64,000 bases of DNA from Tigriopus japonicus (Eukaryota > Arthropoda > Copepoda > Harpacticoida > Harpacticidae), in NCBI GenBank assembly GCA_010645155.1, contig CM021314.1:8589255-8653254 (forward strand), read 5' to 3'. The notes below the pieces were generated by a model. That model saw only the letters and a program-made list of their open reading frames with translations, was not told where the DNA came from and made no database searches. Shown piece by piece: positions 10,501-22,361 of this stretch. The translations under genes were made by a program, and so were the position numbers. Each line of letters begins with the position of its first letter. Position 1 is the first letter of the stretch.

Positions 10501-12845
10501 GAAACAAAAGAAAAGGTTTTTTTGACGGGATAAATTCAATCGAAGCTTAAAAATCCGTCATTTAATAGGGTCAAAACAGGAGCAAAGTCTTCATTTTTAG
10601 AGCTATCCCTGTCTCAAACTTTCGTTTTTAAATAAGCAACTAGAGTTGTTTTACCACAAAATGGCGCAAATTGTCTCTTCTTCTCTTATATTTAACCTCA
10701 AAAATTTTGCTTCCTAAAAGACTCTTTGCTCTATCATCGTTGTTCATTTTGAGAGCAAGAAAGGGCACCCTATGCAAGGGGGTGAAATTGGATAAAGTCA
10801 TAAATGTGACAAAAGCGTTAGGTTTCTTCAAATTGCTGCCTATAGTAAACTAAAAAGTTTTCATCATCTTACCCGTGAAGTCCGGGCATGTGAGATCGGC
10901 CTGGCAAGTCTGTTCCAACGCACAAAATGGTCCTGATTGACATTCGTAGTTTGCATCAAACACATTGTGAGTCGCAAAATCAGTCACGCAGGTGGTCTGG
11001 CATCCCTTGGTAATTGGACACCAGCTTTTTCCAGTTTCACAAACAGGACTCACAATCTGTAGAAAGCAATAGAGTCTGAATCAATTCAGCTCTTAAAAAT
11101 TTTCTTCTACCACTTACATCAATTTCAAAAGGCCCAGTGGAAAACGGGACAAATTCAAATTGTGAGATATTTGCCACGCTTTCAAAATAAGACGATTTGA
11201 GGACGTAAGATTGGGTGGGCGATGTTGACAGTACTGACTCGTTGAATGACTTGTGAGGCAATGGGTAGGATGGAACACGTGACCATGTTTCTGAGAATAA
11301 CGCGATGGAACATCAATTTCAACTCCACCACTATCACAATATAATATTAATTTCATACAGCCACAATCTCACCTGGAACAACAATTTTTCCAGTTGTATC
11401 AATTTGAGTCGGATCCAAGTCATCGACCATGGTGACAGTAGCTAGGAGACGACTTCCATATTGCACATCCATGTGGCAATGAAAGAATTCCCCCGGGGGA
11501 ATGACATCGGGACAAACTATTTCCACGGTATCCACGGCATCATCGATCGTTTCATAAACGACAATGTTCATTTCAAACGTCATTGAACTCCGATCGTATT
11601 GATGTGTAGCTAGTAGATTAATGAAGAAGAGAAGAAGTGTTGTGGGTTCATATTCACGCGCGAGAGAAGTTCATAGAAACTCATGGTTGTCTTACACATT
11701 ACGAAAATGGTGTAATTTCCAGCAGTAGTATAAACGTGGGACCAAACATCCCGTCTTTGGTATTGGGTCCATAATGCCGTGCCAGATCCATCGCCATAAT
11801 CAACCAAGATCTCAAGGGGAGGGATGTTCCCACTGTCGTTGCAGTCCACATTGGTTGAAGAACACACGTAGACTCCAATAGTGGTTGTCATTTCGAGTTC
11901 CTATCAAGACGATATATTCTTTTTCGTTACTTTAAATTTAATAGGAAAATTTAGATGGAATTTGAGTTATGTTTCGTGCATTGCATTAATAAAATCTTTA
12001 AGAAAGTTTTTACTAACATTTGGTCTATGATCCTTAAACCTTTAACAGGTAACTTCGACCTTAAAAGCGCTTCTAAAACTAAAATAGTATCCATCCAGCC
12101 GGATGACGTATCCTGTCCACTTAAAGAGGGTGTCAATGAACCAACGCTTACAAGATTTGTGGAGATCCAGGAGGTTTCCGTGATGGGATTCCCATTCCCA
12201 AGAAATGTGACACTCATGGACGTGGCCGGAGAAGCGGAAAATTCTGCGAGTGTGATTGAACCATCCACTCCCCCGCACGTTTCAGTTGGATTCCCGGGGC
12301 ACGTTATATTGCAAGCGGTTGAGAGAATCACCTCTAAAATGTCGACCCAATTTGTTAGGTTGATGCTTGTGCTTAGAAATGATGGTTCTAAACTCACCGT
12401 TGGCATCGAATTCCAAACCACAAAAACAATATTCGCCAGCCATAAGACCGACAAATAGCGAGCCCTGAGCTTCTTGAGTTAGGCCTTGTTTCATGCACTC
12501 ATTGTAACATAACTCAGTAGTTAACGTCGTCATCCGCCCTCCGGAATATCGAAACACAGGCGATGCTAAATTGTACCGTTTGACATATTAGTAAAAGTAG
12601 AGATGTATTTATTCGAGTTTAAAACACTTACGTCCAGTATCGTAAATGCATTCAGCTGAAACAGCAATAAAGTTAGTAACTGTGTGAATTAAAATACCGA
12701 AACTGTGACTGCGTGTATGCTTACCATTTGCATTTTGGCCTGATTGACACAGTACAAGGAAGTATGCTAACAATGAATAACGCGAAAGGGCTTGAAAATT
12801 ACGGCTTGGAAATGTTTTTTGCCTTTCGGACTTTTCACGCGGCAT
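904..12845 (-). CDS. Polycystin-1-like multidomain receptor (3' part beyond window)
   Basis: This is a large multi-exon gene encoding a cell-surface protein of the polycystin-1/PKD1-like family. These are 11-TM proteins with a huge ectodomain that is cleaved at a GPS site and typically partner TRPP channels. Order seen: N-terminal hydrophobic segment (12725-12845), WSC domain, PKD/Ig-like modules, Cys-rich module, REJ-like regions, Thr-rich linker, GAIN region, GPS, TM1, PLAT, TM2 and TM3. Exons placed from splice sites include 12725-12845, 12632-12655, 12398-12565, 12333 to about 12050, 11696-11900, 11373-11609, 11118-11290, 10873-11056, 10267-10498, 8907-9123, 8521-8840, 8085-8320, 7854-8013, 7447-7584, 7191-7381, 6892-7122, 6639-6819, 6353-6562, 5800-6300, 5616-5724, 5349-5552, 4922-5314 and 4589-4847. 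The last visible exon, 904-973, is the charged TM3-TM4 loop, so TM4-TM11 lie off the left edge. Two junctions (near 9830 and 2585) are not resolved; see findings. The chosen start is the first ATG before the hydrophobic segment. Confidence 0.85.
1587..2195 (-). other. GPS site, TM1 and PLAT domain exon
   Basis: A single exon encodes CGTNHLSSYG (GPS-type C-x-x-x-H-L/T-x-x-x-G cleavage motif) and then TM1 (IYMLLIITFVLYIIGMIFAI). A complete PLAT/LH2 beta-sandwich follows, with YEIEVETG, IYFLLDGDKDDTGARCF, F-x-x-G-x-x-DHFILATP, LWTDSTG and WYLLSITITD. This C-H-L/TM1/PLAT series is diagnostic of the polycystin-1 family. Confidence 0.93.
2286..5314 (-). other. Pre-GPS / GAIN-region exons
   Basis: A run of short exons encodes a helical subdomain followed by a beta-rich part, as expected for a GAIN domain. 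They are 4922-5314, 4589-4847, 4502-4514, 4284-4427, 4034-4207, 3862-3960, 3693-3792, 3425-3623, 3148-3355, 2917-3082, 2612-2851 and about 2286-2565. All but two junctions keep frame. 4502-4514 is a 13-nt microexon that restores the frame. Near 2583-2585 a TAG lies in the frame linking two convincing segments. Confidence 0.7.
5349..7122 (-). other. REJ module and Thr-rich linker exons
   Basis: The exons 6892-7122, 6639-6819, 6353-6562 and 5800-6300 encode a REJ-type region. Visible landmarks are MAWEAYEVTLLND, YTWWCRSLVQDESGKYL, and a module with IECASLCFPTF ... LRGNCVEECVNNEETYLW. The exon 5616-5724 is a Thr/Pro-rich, mucin-like linker, and 5349-5552 follows with a basic KKRS site that could be a furin-like cleavage site (inference). 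The REJ region in polycystin-1 forms the long extracellular scaffold preceding GAIN/GPS. Confidence 0.75.
7191..7584 (-). other. Second PKD domain (two exons)
   Basis: The exons 7447-7584 and 7191-7381 join in phase 0. They encode EGIYDVVVSTWNPLDGW followed by CFVVEWGDGSPNSYWG and VINFSHKY, the G-x-Y-x-V ... WGDGSP ... F-x-H-x-Y signature of PKD domains. Donor at the 3' side is GTGAGTTG. Confidence 0.8.
8085..10498 (-). other. REJ-like and FN2-like ectodomain exons
   Basis: The exons 10267-10498, about 9193-10006, 8907-9123, 8521-8840 and 8085-8320 encode beta-rich extracellular sequence with many N-glycosylation sequons. A GNWEAYKILL segment near 9800 resembles the WEAYEVTL segment at 6800, both like REJ modules. 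Near 9230-9390, a run with CTFPFRFRNVLYYGC resembles a fibronectin type II domain, though its second half lacks the usual WC. The reading frame between about 9840 and 9780 needs transcript support. Confidence 0.65.
10873..11056 (-). other. Cysteine-rich extracellular module
   Basis: One exon, flanked by CTACAG at the acceptor and GTAAGATG at the donor, encodes about 61 residues with 10 cysteines (CETGKSWCPITKGCQTTC ... FCALEQTCQADLTC). The spacing suggests a disulphide-knotted extracellular domain that I do not assign to a named family. It lies between Ig/PKD-like modules and the REJ-like part. Confidence 0.7.
11373..11900 (-). other. PKD / Ig-like domain exons
   Basis: The exon 11696-11900 encodes a PKD domain: a DYGDGSG turn, then WSHVYTTAGNYTIFV, matching the family W-DFGDGS ... 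H-Y-x-x-x-G-x-Y-x-V pattern. The next exon (11373-11609) continues as a beta-rich extracellular module with paired cysteines (IVCPDVIPPGEFFHCHM). Exon borders are phase-compatible (phase 1 into the second exon). Confidence 0.8.
12333..12655 (-). other. WSC-domain exons of the polycystin-like gene
   Basis: Three exons (12632-12655, 12398-12565, and the start of one at 12333) join in frame to give a Cys-rich module. It begins CIYDTG and continues through LFVGLMAGEYCFCGLEF, ending with CPGNPTETCGG. This is the classic WSC pattern (Y/F-x-G-L ... CYCG ... CPG-x-x-x-x-x-CGG), thought to bind carbohydrate and present at the N-terminus of polycystin-1. The 24-nt exon 12632-12655 and the 64-bp intron 12334-12397 have clean GT-AG ends. 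Confidence 0.85.
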
Positions 12846-15800
12846 GATTCACCGCCAATTAGTACCAGCTATCTTATTCAAACAATTTTTTTCGAATTCA
12901 CTAAAGGTTAAGGCCGATTTGGTCGGTTCTCAAAAAGAATGAAGACTGACTAAAAGCCAAAGGACAATCGAAGAAACTCGTTAGGTGTCTTAGACAACGT
13001 CGGTGAGCCCACAGCGATATTAAGACGGTTCTCAAGCCTTAGTTCTGCAATGGCATGGCATGTCCTTGGCGCCTTGGCGTCCGACGGGCGTTGAATTATT
13101 AATTTGTTGTGGGTCTTCATGATCTCTTGTATCATGCAAGCTCGCGCAAGCATAAATCAGTGAAGCAATAGGGCCAGATGAGAGTAGTATGTTTTTGATT
13201 TGTTTTTGAGCGGGTGCCATGGTGCGGGCCTTTGTTTGTCGAACTTTAGCAATCAAACCTATCAACTTCCAAGACTTTCTTGAAATCAAACTTCTTCGTT
13301 GTCGAGTGTTGAAATCATAGTTTCCTTGACTCCTTGAGGCCGTGATGAATGCTCCAGATGTCTGTCAGATCCAAAGGCGATAATCAATTGTATATAAAGC
13401 CCTGGCCTCAATTATGCTTCACTGAAAAGCCTGTGGGGAAAAATATCTGGCAAGCCTCAAAATTTATGATCTCGTGCTTAAGCTGCGTTGCCATTTGTTT
13501 TTCTTTTTTTTCGTTTTCCAAGGCCTCATTCTTTTTCTTCACTTTCCCCCCTTCCTCAAAGCCTTTTGTAGCCATAACCTTTCATCTAATAAGCATTGCA
13601 TATTCAAGTCTGCCTTTAATGTGGCCTTAAAATCCCTCATTGCTCATTATCTGAATGTCTCGTGGGAAATTGTTGTGGAATTTCGTACAACAGGGAAAAT
13701 TGGGAATTCACTATACTTAGTAAATTTAGAGAACTGTTTAGAGAAGCGTCGAGGAAGTGATTTCAATGGACTTAATGGTTTTTTCCTCCTTGCATTTACT
13801 TGGAAGATATCAAATAAGGCGTTCTTTTGCATTGATTTTCCCATCTGTTTGTCATTTAATCCAAATTGAATATCTAAGTCATTCTTTATTCTTTGGTCTT
13901 GTTTCTTGAGAATGCTAATGATTGTTTCATTCACTCTTCCCAGTCGGTGGTTTATATTCAAAATTACGATTAAACTACAGAATATTTTTAATAGTTTATA
14001 TCATGACCTTTATTGCGAGCAGAATTACTCATTGGATACAAAGTTTTGTCATTGGATCAGATCCAATTTGATAATGTTATGTATTCCCAACGTGATGATC
14101 CCTATATTCTATATTTGTATATACAAATGATCACTTCCTCGGTTGCAACCAATGCATGTATAGGTAATGATTTGTTTGCCAATCGTCTGCATGCACTTAA
14201 AAGGAATCGAAAGAGCACAGAGCGCTTCTCCTCTTTTGGCTCTTTGATTTGCCGTGGGAAGAAGACTAGACTACGCGATCAATTGAAAGGAGCGCAACAA
14301 TCAGAGATCGAGAACATGTTCTAACCTCCTCTAGCATTAGTCAAAACAGTAATTTGCATTCACCTTGTTTCATTCTAATCACATACCTAAACTAACCAGA
14401 GAAAATTTTAAAGATTGGCTCTTTTTGATTCAACAACTACCAATTTCCTATTTACTTGGAAACGGGTAACCTGTTCAAATCTAGGAACGTGTATTAGACG
14501 ATCGCTTGTGTCTTTGGTCGTCCAGGTGTCACAACTAGCACATGGAATATCCTATCCTAATACAGAACTAGAGATGGATGGGGTTTCCGGTTTTTGTGCC
14601 TTTCAACCACAAGTTGAATTGATGGTCCGTCGCATGTCTGAGGGTGAACCAGATTATGGCTTCACCAATGGCCATGGTTAACACCGAGTTAGTTTCACCC
14701 TCTCCAATTGAATGGTGGTTTTTGTGGTAGGTTTGAACAATTGCCGCATTTAAATGCTCGACAATGCCCGGAGCGTGGCTGTAATTCCGATGCTCGTCTC
14801 TAAAGTGGTTGGTCCGCAAACCAATCTAATCAATGACACCGAACTTCTACCTTGAGCAATAAAATGAGTCCTCCATCACTAGATCATGACTGGGCAGTGA
14901 GAAAGAAATATTGGCAAATCAATAAACATATGTGGCGGACGGGGATTATATGCATGAAAGGAAAACGAAATCTCTGCCATCATGTAACCGGGTGTGCAGT
15001 TTGGAGGTGGTGGCGTGGGTGTTGGGGTGTTGTTTGGGCAGGATTTGCAATGTTTCTTTGGGAGTTCTCTTCATCTTCCCCCATCTGTCCAAATTCTCTC
15101 ACATCGCATGCCTGTCAACAGCTGTAGACGCAATACGAATACTGCTGGGCATTCACGTTCTGCTAACTGTTAAGTTTTCCACTAGTTTTACTGATGAACA
15201 GTATTGCATGCATGCAAGCTTGAAAGGAACTTCTGCGACCCAGGAGGTGTCGTTTCGGTTTCTGAGTAGTCAAGATTTCCTCCTCTCTCTCTCCTTTTCT
15301 TTCTCTCTCTCTCACACACACATCGAGTATCTCTTCTTTCTCATCACAGAGGAGTACAGTACCGAATGCAGGATGTACTCTCAAGCTCGTCCTTCTCTTC
15401 TCGTATGTGTGAGTGAGTGAGTGCCATAGGTGCTTGAGACCCGGTGGAAATGGTGATGTTATTGATATCGGGCATGTCGGGTTCAAGTTCCATGGCCTCA
15501 CCATACGGTATGATTCTGTTAGCTCTCCGAGCTCCAACGTGTGCACGTTCGAACATACTAGATATACGACACACACGTCCGTCCGTATATGTGCAGTGCG
15601 TACGTGTATGCGTGCGTTCCAGAGCGTGAGTGTGTGTATGTGAGTGAGTAGATGAGCAAGGAAGGAACACTTATTCACCTCTTGTGTGACCCTGTACTTG
15701 CCCAAGGTGGGTGATAGGATCACTCCATCACGGATGGATGCCGGGACATGGCGTCATCATAGGTCCAACCCAGACTGCTGATCCTTCTTTTGCTCTTTCT

Positions 15801-16588
15801 CTATGTTCGGAATGTGCGGAGATTGTGATGGTGGAAGTTGTAGTCGCGGTAGTAGAAGGATCGAGTGAGTCGTCGTACTAGGACTGTAGGAGTCGCGATG
15901 ATAAAGGAGCTCATGGTGCTCTGAGCCCACTCGTTCGTTGCCTCTTTCCCTAGGTGGATTGATTTTGAGGGCTCAAGTGGAGTGGTGGGTTCGTTCGTTC
16001 GTTGTTTGGGTGAGAACGAGGTGGAAGAGTAGGAGTAGTTGGAGGAGGTGGAGGAAGAGGACCAGGACGAAGGCGGGTGGGTGTCCCGTCCCCCTCCCCA
16101 AATAGCAACGAGTTTGAGAGGCGTACCGACCCGTCCATTTTAGGCTGAAGATGACAGCGATGTAGAAGATCTCTGAGATGAAACACAGTTTGGGAGAGAC
16201 CACAGGAACGAAGGTGCACAAGAGGAGCCAGAGCACAAAAACTTTGGGGAGTTCAACATAGACATCAACAGCGTTTTGAGCACCTGGTGGAAACTCGAGT
16301 TCCAAATCCTGTGTCTCCCTGGAAACTCATTCCTTGTTGAATGTGGAACAAGCCCCCGAGCATGAACTGCTGACCTAAGAGTGGCATAACCCCCTGTTTA
16401 CCCATCGAACCCCCTGACCTCGGCCTACGACGACAACAACAGCAAAAGTAGTAGCAACAACAGCGACCTAGACGTCCTCACTAGGTGGCTTGGAAGCAAT
16501 CTGACATTGCTCTCCACAACCCCGTTCGCCGAAGTCGAGGAGGCCTGTCCGTAAATTTCCCATCTACAAACTCCTATCCTCCGTCATC
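12846..16588. other. Divergent intergenic region with simple repeats
   Basis: This region separates the starts of two divergent genes, the polycystin-like gene (minus) and how (plus), and should hold both promoters and 5' UTRs. I see no convincing coding exon. Low-complexity tracts include CT/CA repeats at about 15284-15325, GTGA repeats near 15408-15424 and purine/pyrimidine-rich runs near 16020-16060. ORFs here do not resemble known families. Confidence 0.55.
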
Positions 16589-19500
16589 ATGAGTGTCGAT
16601 CTCTCCAACAACAACGCCAACAATACTCAAAGTATAGCCGATTATTTGGCCCAACTTCTGAAGGACAAGAAGCAAATCGCGGCCTTCCCAAACGTGTTCA
16701 TGCACGTAGAAAGGCTCTTGGACGACGGTAGGCCCTTGTTTTGTCATTACCATTAGTTTGATTACGGCCATTACTAAAAGTCTTTCACCATGTGTTTACG
16801 AGCAACAACATCAGCTTCAAGAGTTTTAGCTGTTCCTTCGTGTTCCGTCATTTTTCAAATCAAGCATTATTCGGTGTTTGTCAAGTAACTCAAACGCTCA
16901 AGTCGATTTGAGGCATAAGAAAGAGAAGGAGGAGCAGTATGAAGAGGAGGAGGCGAAAGAAAGACTGAAAGTAAGAAAGAACGAGAGAAAAGAAAGGCGA
17001 CTCCCGTCTATTTTTGGCCCCAAATCCCCTCCTCTTCCCACTCTTCGTCATCGTCCCGTATGGGTTCGTTCGATGTGTTCCTTCCTTCTGGAACAGCCCC
17101 CATCTACGTAGCACTCAAAATTGCGCCCGGTGTTTTGTTCCTCTGATTTCGCTTCAAAGTCAGGCCAGTTGGGAACATGTTAGATCATCACGCTTTTCCT
17201 CCAATTCGCTCGTCCCACCCACTCGGTGTTATGCAGATTTGAAACTTGCTCCTAAAAGAAATCGAGGCTTCACTCGATTGTTCCCATTTCCAAGGTGATG
17301 GTGGCAAAAACACGAGCTTCTTTGAGTTCAAAGCTAAAGTAGATACTTTTACGCATCGTTTGGCGTTTGCCTTTTGACAAATGCTCATGAACGAGAATAG
17401 CCGATCCCGTCAGGAGCTTAGGATCAGTCACCTAAGCTCAAATAGATCACCATGTGTTTTTTAAATTTGGTGATCCATGTGTGTCTTCCATCAAGGAGGC
17501 GTGAGTCATTGGATGGAATTCTTCATCTGGCCCATCCTGCCTTATGCCTCCCCCAAAATCTCTGCCAGACACATATGAGCCCCCATTATTACCTTGGCAG
17601 CTGGACTGCACCAAAACTCGGTGTGCTTCTTCTCGTCCTCCTTCTTCTTCTTCTTCTCCTTCGTCTTGTTCCTCTTTCTCCCTTTGAATTGCTCAACCAA
17701 AAAAGAGTGGGGAGCAGACTGAAGGTGCTGGCCTGCTTGCTTGCTTGCTTGCTTCCTTCCTTACTCATGTATGAAACCGGGCTGCCTCATTGGGGCTGCC
17801 TTGATCATTCGTTTGCACACCTGGTCAATGTTTCGATGTGAAACACATGGGTTAAGATTGTTGCTTTGAGGCCCATATTAGCCTATTGGGTGGGAGTGGA
17901 ACACATGATTAGCCTTCTCCTTCTTCCTTCCTTGGAGGAAGGTCCGAAAACTTATCCTCCAACTCTTGGTGAAATTGAAATAGAGCTAGATAAATATCCA
18001 TGTGTTTGCTCTCCTCGGTTTGCTCCAAAAGGACAAGAGGTGCTTCTCCTTCTCGTCGTCATCATAATCATCATCTTGGTCTCGTCGTCGACGTCATCTT
18101 CGTCGTCCGTTGGTTAGTTGGCAATAACCGAATGGAAATGGTCTTGAGCTATCCTCATTCGTTGTCTCCAAGGCTCAACCACTCACTTTATGATAACAAG
18201 AACTGTTTCAAACAATGAAAACCTTCATGATGATGACAAGGCATCATCACCATCGTCTTGAGCAAGTAACCACTACAGGCTATTGATACAACTTGGAACG
18301 CCTTCATTCTTTTTTTGACAGGTCTTAAACAAAAAGTAGTGCCAGAAACTGGACCCAGAACTACTTGGGCGCACGAGAGATGGATTCGCTCATGGAAATT
18401 TCCCATTAGCGCATGGTTCTTATTCAAATCCATGCGGAAGGCAATGTTTTCTACGTCAGAGATATGAATGACCATCTATCTAGATTATGGAAGTAGAACC
18501 TACCCATAGCTTTCAAAACTCGAACAAATTTGACAGGGGAAAACTTGCCCACTCATCTCAGGGCTGGCGATGAACAACGATGAGAGGCTTATGAAGGGGG
18601 AAAAAATCTCGACAATTCACGTGCTTGCTACAAGCACCTCATTTTTCATCTCCTCTTGTAACCTCTTGACTAGGTACATACTGAATATATGTGCATGTGG
18701 AGGCTCTGTTCAAGCTACGGATGTACGAGCATTTCACTAGGTCTCTAGTTCGTCTAAGATGACAGAACATTCATGAGGAACGAGAAAAGAAATTACAGTT
18801 GTTTGCGGACAAAGCTCGCATTGATGCGCCACAAATTGCATGTGATACGCCTTGACGAGGCTCGAGTATGAACGAGATCAAAAGGTAAAAGTATGCCAGG
18901 GGAAGAACGATCAAAGAAATCTTGAGTACATCACCCATTAATCGACGGTGGGGGTATTCATTATTGCTCTTTGAATGGCCCAAAGTTGAGTTTGACTTCG
19001 GCAACAATTGAGGTTTAGGTTTGATGATTTGCATTGAGTGCCTTGAAGTTTATGTCATGGTTGTTGTTCTGGAAGGATGACAAAACATTGGTAAGGCCAA
19101 TGTTATGCCATTCATTCTTTCACGTTCATTATGGACATGGTTCAAAATGAAAGACGGGATATCATATAAATACTGATTTGAATGCAAATAAATGAAGATC
19201 AATCCTTTGCCATAAATGGTGGTCAATTTGTGACGAGAGGGAATCAAGAGACATGCATGCAACGCAAAATGGTCCATTATAATTACAACCTGTTGTTGTA
19301 GAGGGCTGTTTTTAGTGAAATGAGCGTGTTGGGATTAAGATAAGAGTACGAAAAGATTGTTCTGTTCTGGGTTGTCTTCGTGAAAAACAGTTGCACTTAC
19401 GTCATTAGAGTAGGGCGGAATTTTTATAGTGTTGATGGAAACGAACTACCAAATATATGTATGTGACTTGTAATTACGCGACTTTTGAACAAAATGTTTG

Positions 19501-21931
19501 ATGATGCTACTGATCATTTAGTTCATAAAGTTATTGCATTCTGGTTTCCCAAGTCATTTCTCATACATTTCCTGCAATGAAGGCTTCGTAGAAACAGGCC
19601 TCAAAATTGGTTGCAAGCGTCTTATAAGCCTAATTAATGTCCATTTCGTCGTGGTCGTGGCTTCTTTTTTATGATAGATTGAAGAATTAGAAAGCAGTCT
19701 TGACCTTAGAATGCATTATTTCTCGTACATGGTGACAGACAATCGTAGTTTGATCACAATCGGCATTTCTACGAGAATGAATACCTCAGGTGGGATCGTG
19801 AGCCAAATTATGCAGGATCTCATTACCCGTGAAAGACAAAAACCTGAAGACACTTGCACGACTTATCTTCATTATTTCAGAAATTGGTAAAGTCCGAGGC
19901 AATTTGTTTCAAATAAATGGCCAGAAAAATGAACCTCTGGTTCTTCCCGATGGGATTGGTGCTCCAGTCATTCTTTCAGAAAAAGTCTACGTCCCAGTCA
20001 AAGAGTATCCAGATGTAAGTATTCCATTGTTCCGAGTCGACTTTACCACAAGTAGTTTTCATTCGTTATCTATTATTTTGCAGTTTAATTTTGTGGGGAG
20101 GATTTTGGGCCCCCGTGGTATGACCACAAAACAATTGGAGCAAGAGACTGGTTGCAAAATCATGGTCAGAGGTAAAGGCTCCATGAGGGACAAGAAAAAG
20201 GTAAGCCCAACTAACCACTCAATGGTTGTCAAAACTTGGTTAGGACTTGCTTCTTCAAATGCTTCAATTGAGAATTTTTTCGTTTTGCTGCTATTGGATA
20301 TGGTAAGCTAAAGAAGTCAAAGGTGACTTTACGTAATTGGCCAACATGTTGCGATTTGTGTGACAATTCGGTCATTGACTGTTTACTTGTAGGAGGACCA
20401 AAACCGCGGCAAGCCCAATTGGGAACATTTGAATGACGAACTCCACGTGCTCATCACTGTGGAGGATTCCGAAAATCGAGGCCAGCTCAAGTTGCAACGA
20501 GCAGTGGATGAAGTCAAAAAGCTACTCACAGTGGTATGACTAATTGAAAATGCATTTTCTCATTGCCAAGTTTGGCTGCCCTTCCTTGCCACTCCCAACA
20601 ACGGTTTGTTTCCATTGTTTCTAGTCTGACGGTGAAGATGAGTTGAAAAAGCGTCAGCTCATGGAACTCGCCATCATCAATGGAACCTATCGTGATTCTC
20701 AATCAAAACTTGCCGGAGGTATGGAGGGTAATGACAGCATCAATCTTATGAAATGGCCCCCAGGACACTCGGCTAATAGTTTTCTTCATCTTCTTCATGT
20801 TGCCCAATATCAATCGTCCAATTCAGGTGCTTTGGATGCATCGCGGTTCTTAGCCAGTAACCAAGCTGCCGCGCTCCAAAACATGATGAACCAACAGAAC
20901 GTGGCCGCTCTGCGCAATGCGGCTGCGCACGCCAGTAGTATGGGCGGGGCGCCGCTCATCCTCTCACCTCGCCTTCAAGTCCCCACGTCACTCAGCAATG
21001 CAGTTTTAAACGGATCCGGTCCGCCGCCTTTGATCGCGCCCGGTGACACGCAAAGTCTTTTGTACGCACAATATGCCGCTGCCGCTGACTACGCCAACTA
21101 CTCGGGACTCATGTCGCCACTCATCACCTCTGCGGACTACTCAAACACGGCTGTTTCCTCGGCTGATCCCTCTGGTGGGTTATTTGCGCGATAAGACACT
21201 CTCTTAAACATTCCTGCATTCATACAGTTCTATTTTGGCCCGTGGATACTTTTTTTTGAAACCCTCTCTCTCTACACACACACACAAGAACTTGAATCCA
21301 CCGTGATCATTCTTCATCCCCCGCGCCCCTGTTCATGTTATGTAGTACTGCGCTGTGAATTCTCCAACTTCGGCTTTATTATGATTGCACACCACTCCCC
21401 ATTCCTCCCACCCCAACCACGCAGCGTCTAGGTTGCGTTTGTTGTACATAGAGGTTGGTCAGGAGTGGTTGACCTTGGTCTGATCCCTGGGCTCATTGAC
21501 TTGTAACGTCAAGGTAGAGACGACCCTAGCATCCACCCGTAGCTCACTAGTCAGAAACGATTGATTCGAAACCAACGTTGACGCAGAAAAGCCGCCCCTT
21601 TTCCTGACCTTGTTCCCTATCCACCCTTGCCCATGAGTATGCCGTCGCTTTTGAGAAGCGAACCAAAGACCAACCACCACCATCATCTTCTTAATCACTA
21701 CCATTCGCTTGTGATTGATTGACCGATTTGACTGAATGAGTTCTCTTCATCCACTAATCATGGTGTAATCGTTTGTTATTAGTAGGTGTGTCGGCCGCAG
21801 CCGGTGTTGTCACTTCCGTTGCTTCTGCGGCGGCTGCGGCAGCGGGTGGAGGAAAGGATCGCAGGGTCCTGCACGTGTCTCAGACCTCTGCTCCCAGTGC
21901 CTTAAGGGCGCATCCCTATTCCCGGACCTGA
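16589..21931 (+). CDS. how: STAR/KH RNA-binding protein, HOW/Quaking orthologue
   Basis: HOW/Quaking proteins bind ACUAAY-type RNA elements and control splicing, stability and translation in muscle, tendon, glia and germline. Exons: 16589-16727, 19881-20014, 20084-20200, 20393-20533, 20625-21174, then 21786-21931, all GT-AG and phase-consistent. The QUA1 dimerisation segment ([32 protein letters not shown]) is in exon 1. Exon 2 carries [11 protein letters not shown] and [11 protein letters not shown]. Exons 3-4 carry the KH core ([37 protein letters not shown]) and QUA2 ([22 protein letters not shown]). Exon 5 has [17 protein letters not shown] and an Ala/Ser-rich tail. The end at 21931 gives the tail [10 protein letters not shown], resembling the HPYQR-type nuclear-localisation tail of QKI-5 and the long HOW isoform. 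The 3.15-kb first intron (16728-19880) is large for this window. Confidence 0.95.
16728..19880 (+). other. Large first coding intron of how
   Basis: This intron is bounded by GACGACG|GTAGGC and TTATTTCAG|AAATTGG. It holds TTC/CTT-rich and CTTGC-repeat tracts (about 17640-17760) and CATCAT/GTCGTC-rich sequence near 18050-18115. I see no coding exon within it. Confidence 0.7.
21175..21194 (+). CDS. how: Read-through alternative C-terminus of how
   Basis: If the donor at 21175 (TCTG|GTGGGT) is not used, exon 5 continues for a few codons (GLFAR) to a TAA at 21192-21194. This would be a short, NLS-lacking isoform, by analogy with short STAR isoforms. It is a prediction from the reading frame only. 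Confidence 0.45.
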
Positions 21932-22361
21932 CTGAACTAATCATTAATCTCACAGGTTAGTTAGAGCACTCACAAGAAATAAACCAAAAAAAGAGCATCA
22001 TTCAAAATGTGTCGGGTGGCTTTAAGGTGTTTCTTCTCCTTCTTGATCGTCAAAGCAGCTTTCTTGAGTGTGAACGTTTCTTTCAAGGGCTAATTGCACC
22101 TCATGATTTCAATCATAATATTCTGTTGACAAACATTAATACGTTAATCTTGTTCATAGTGCTCATTCACGTTCAAATAGGGAACGACGACCACCTTCCT
22201 AGTTCGGTGTACAGTCTCTTGAAGGAAAAGCAAACGAGCAAACGCACGAACAAACAAATAAGTCCTGTAAAAAATGATTCTATTGCATTCTCTCGTTTGT
22301 CACCAAAGTCGTCCCGGCACAAGTTGCCATGATCTTACTAACTCGTTCACTCCTTCTTCAG

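Noticed and set aside
11955..12458. 167-codon open frame on the plus strand
   Set aside because: Antisense to the WSC-region exons, whose splice sites and domain match are convincing. No recognisable domain on the plus strand.
13349..14324. Several short ORFs in the divergent intergenic region
   Set aside because: Small, no family features, not connected by splice sites.
15284..15660. Overlapping ORFs on both strands around CT/CA repeats
   Set aside because: Translations are low-complexity (His/Thr or Ser/Phe) and reflect microsatellites, not genes.
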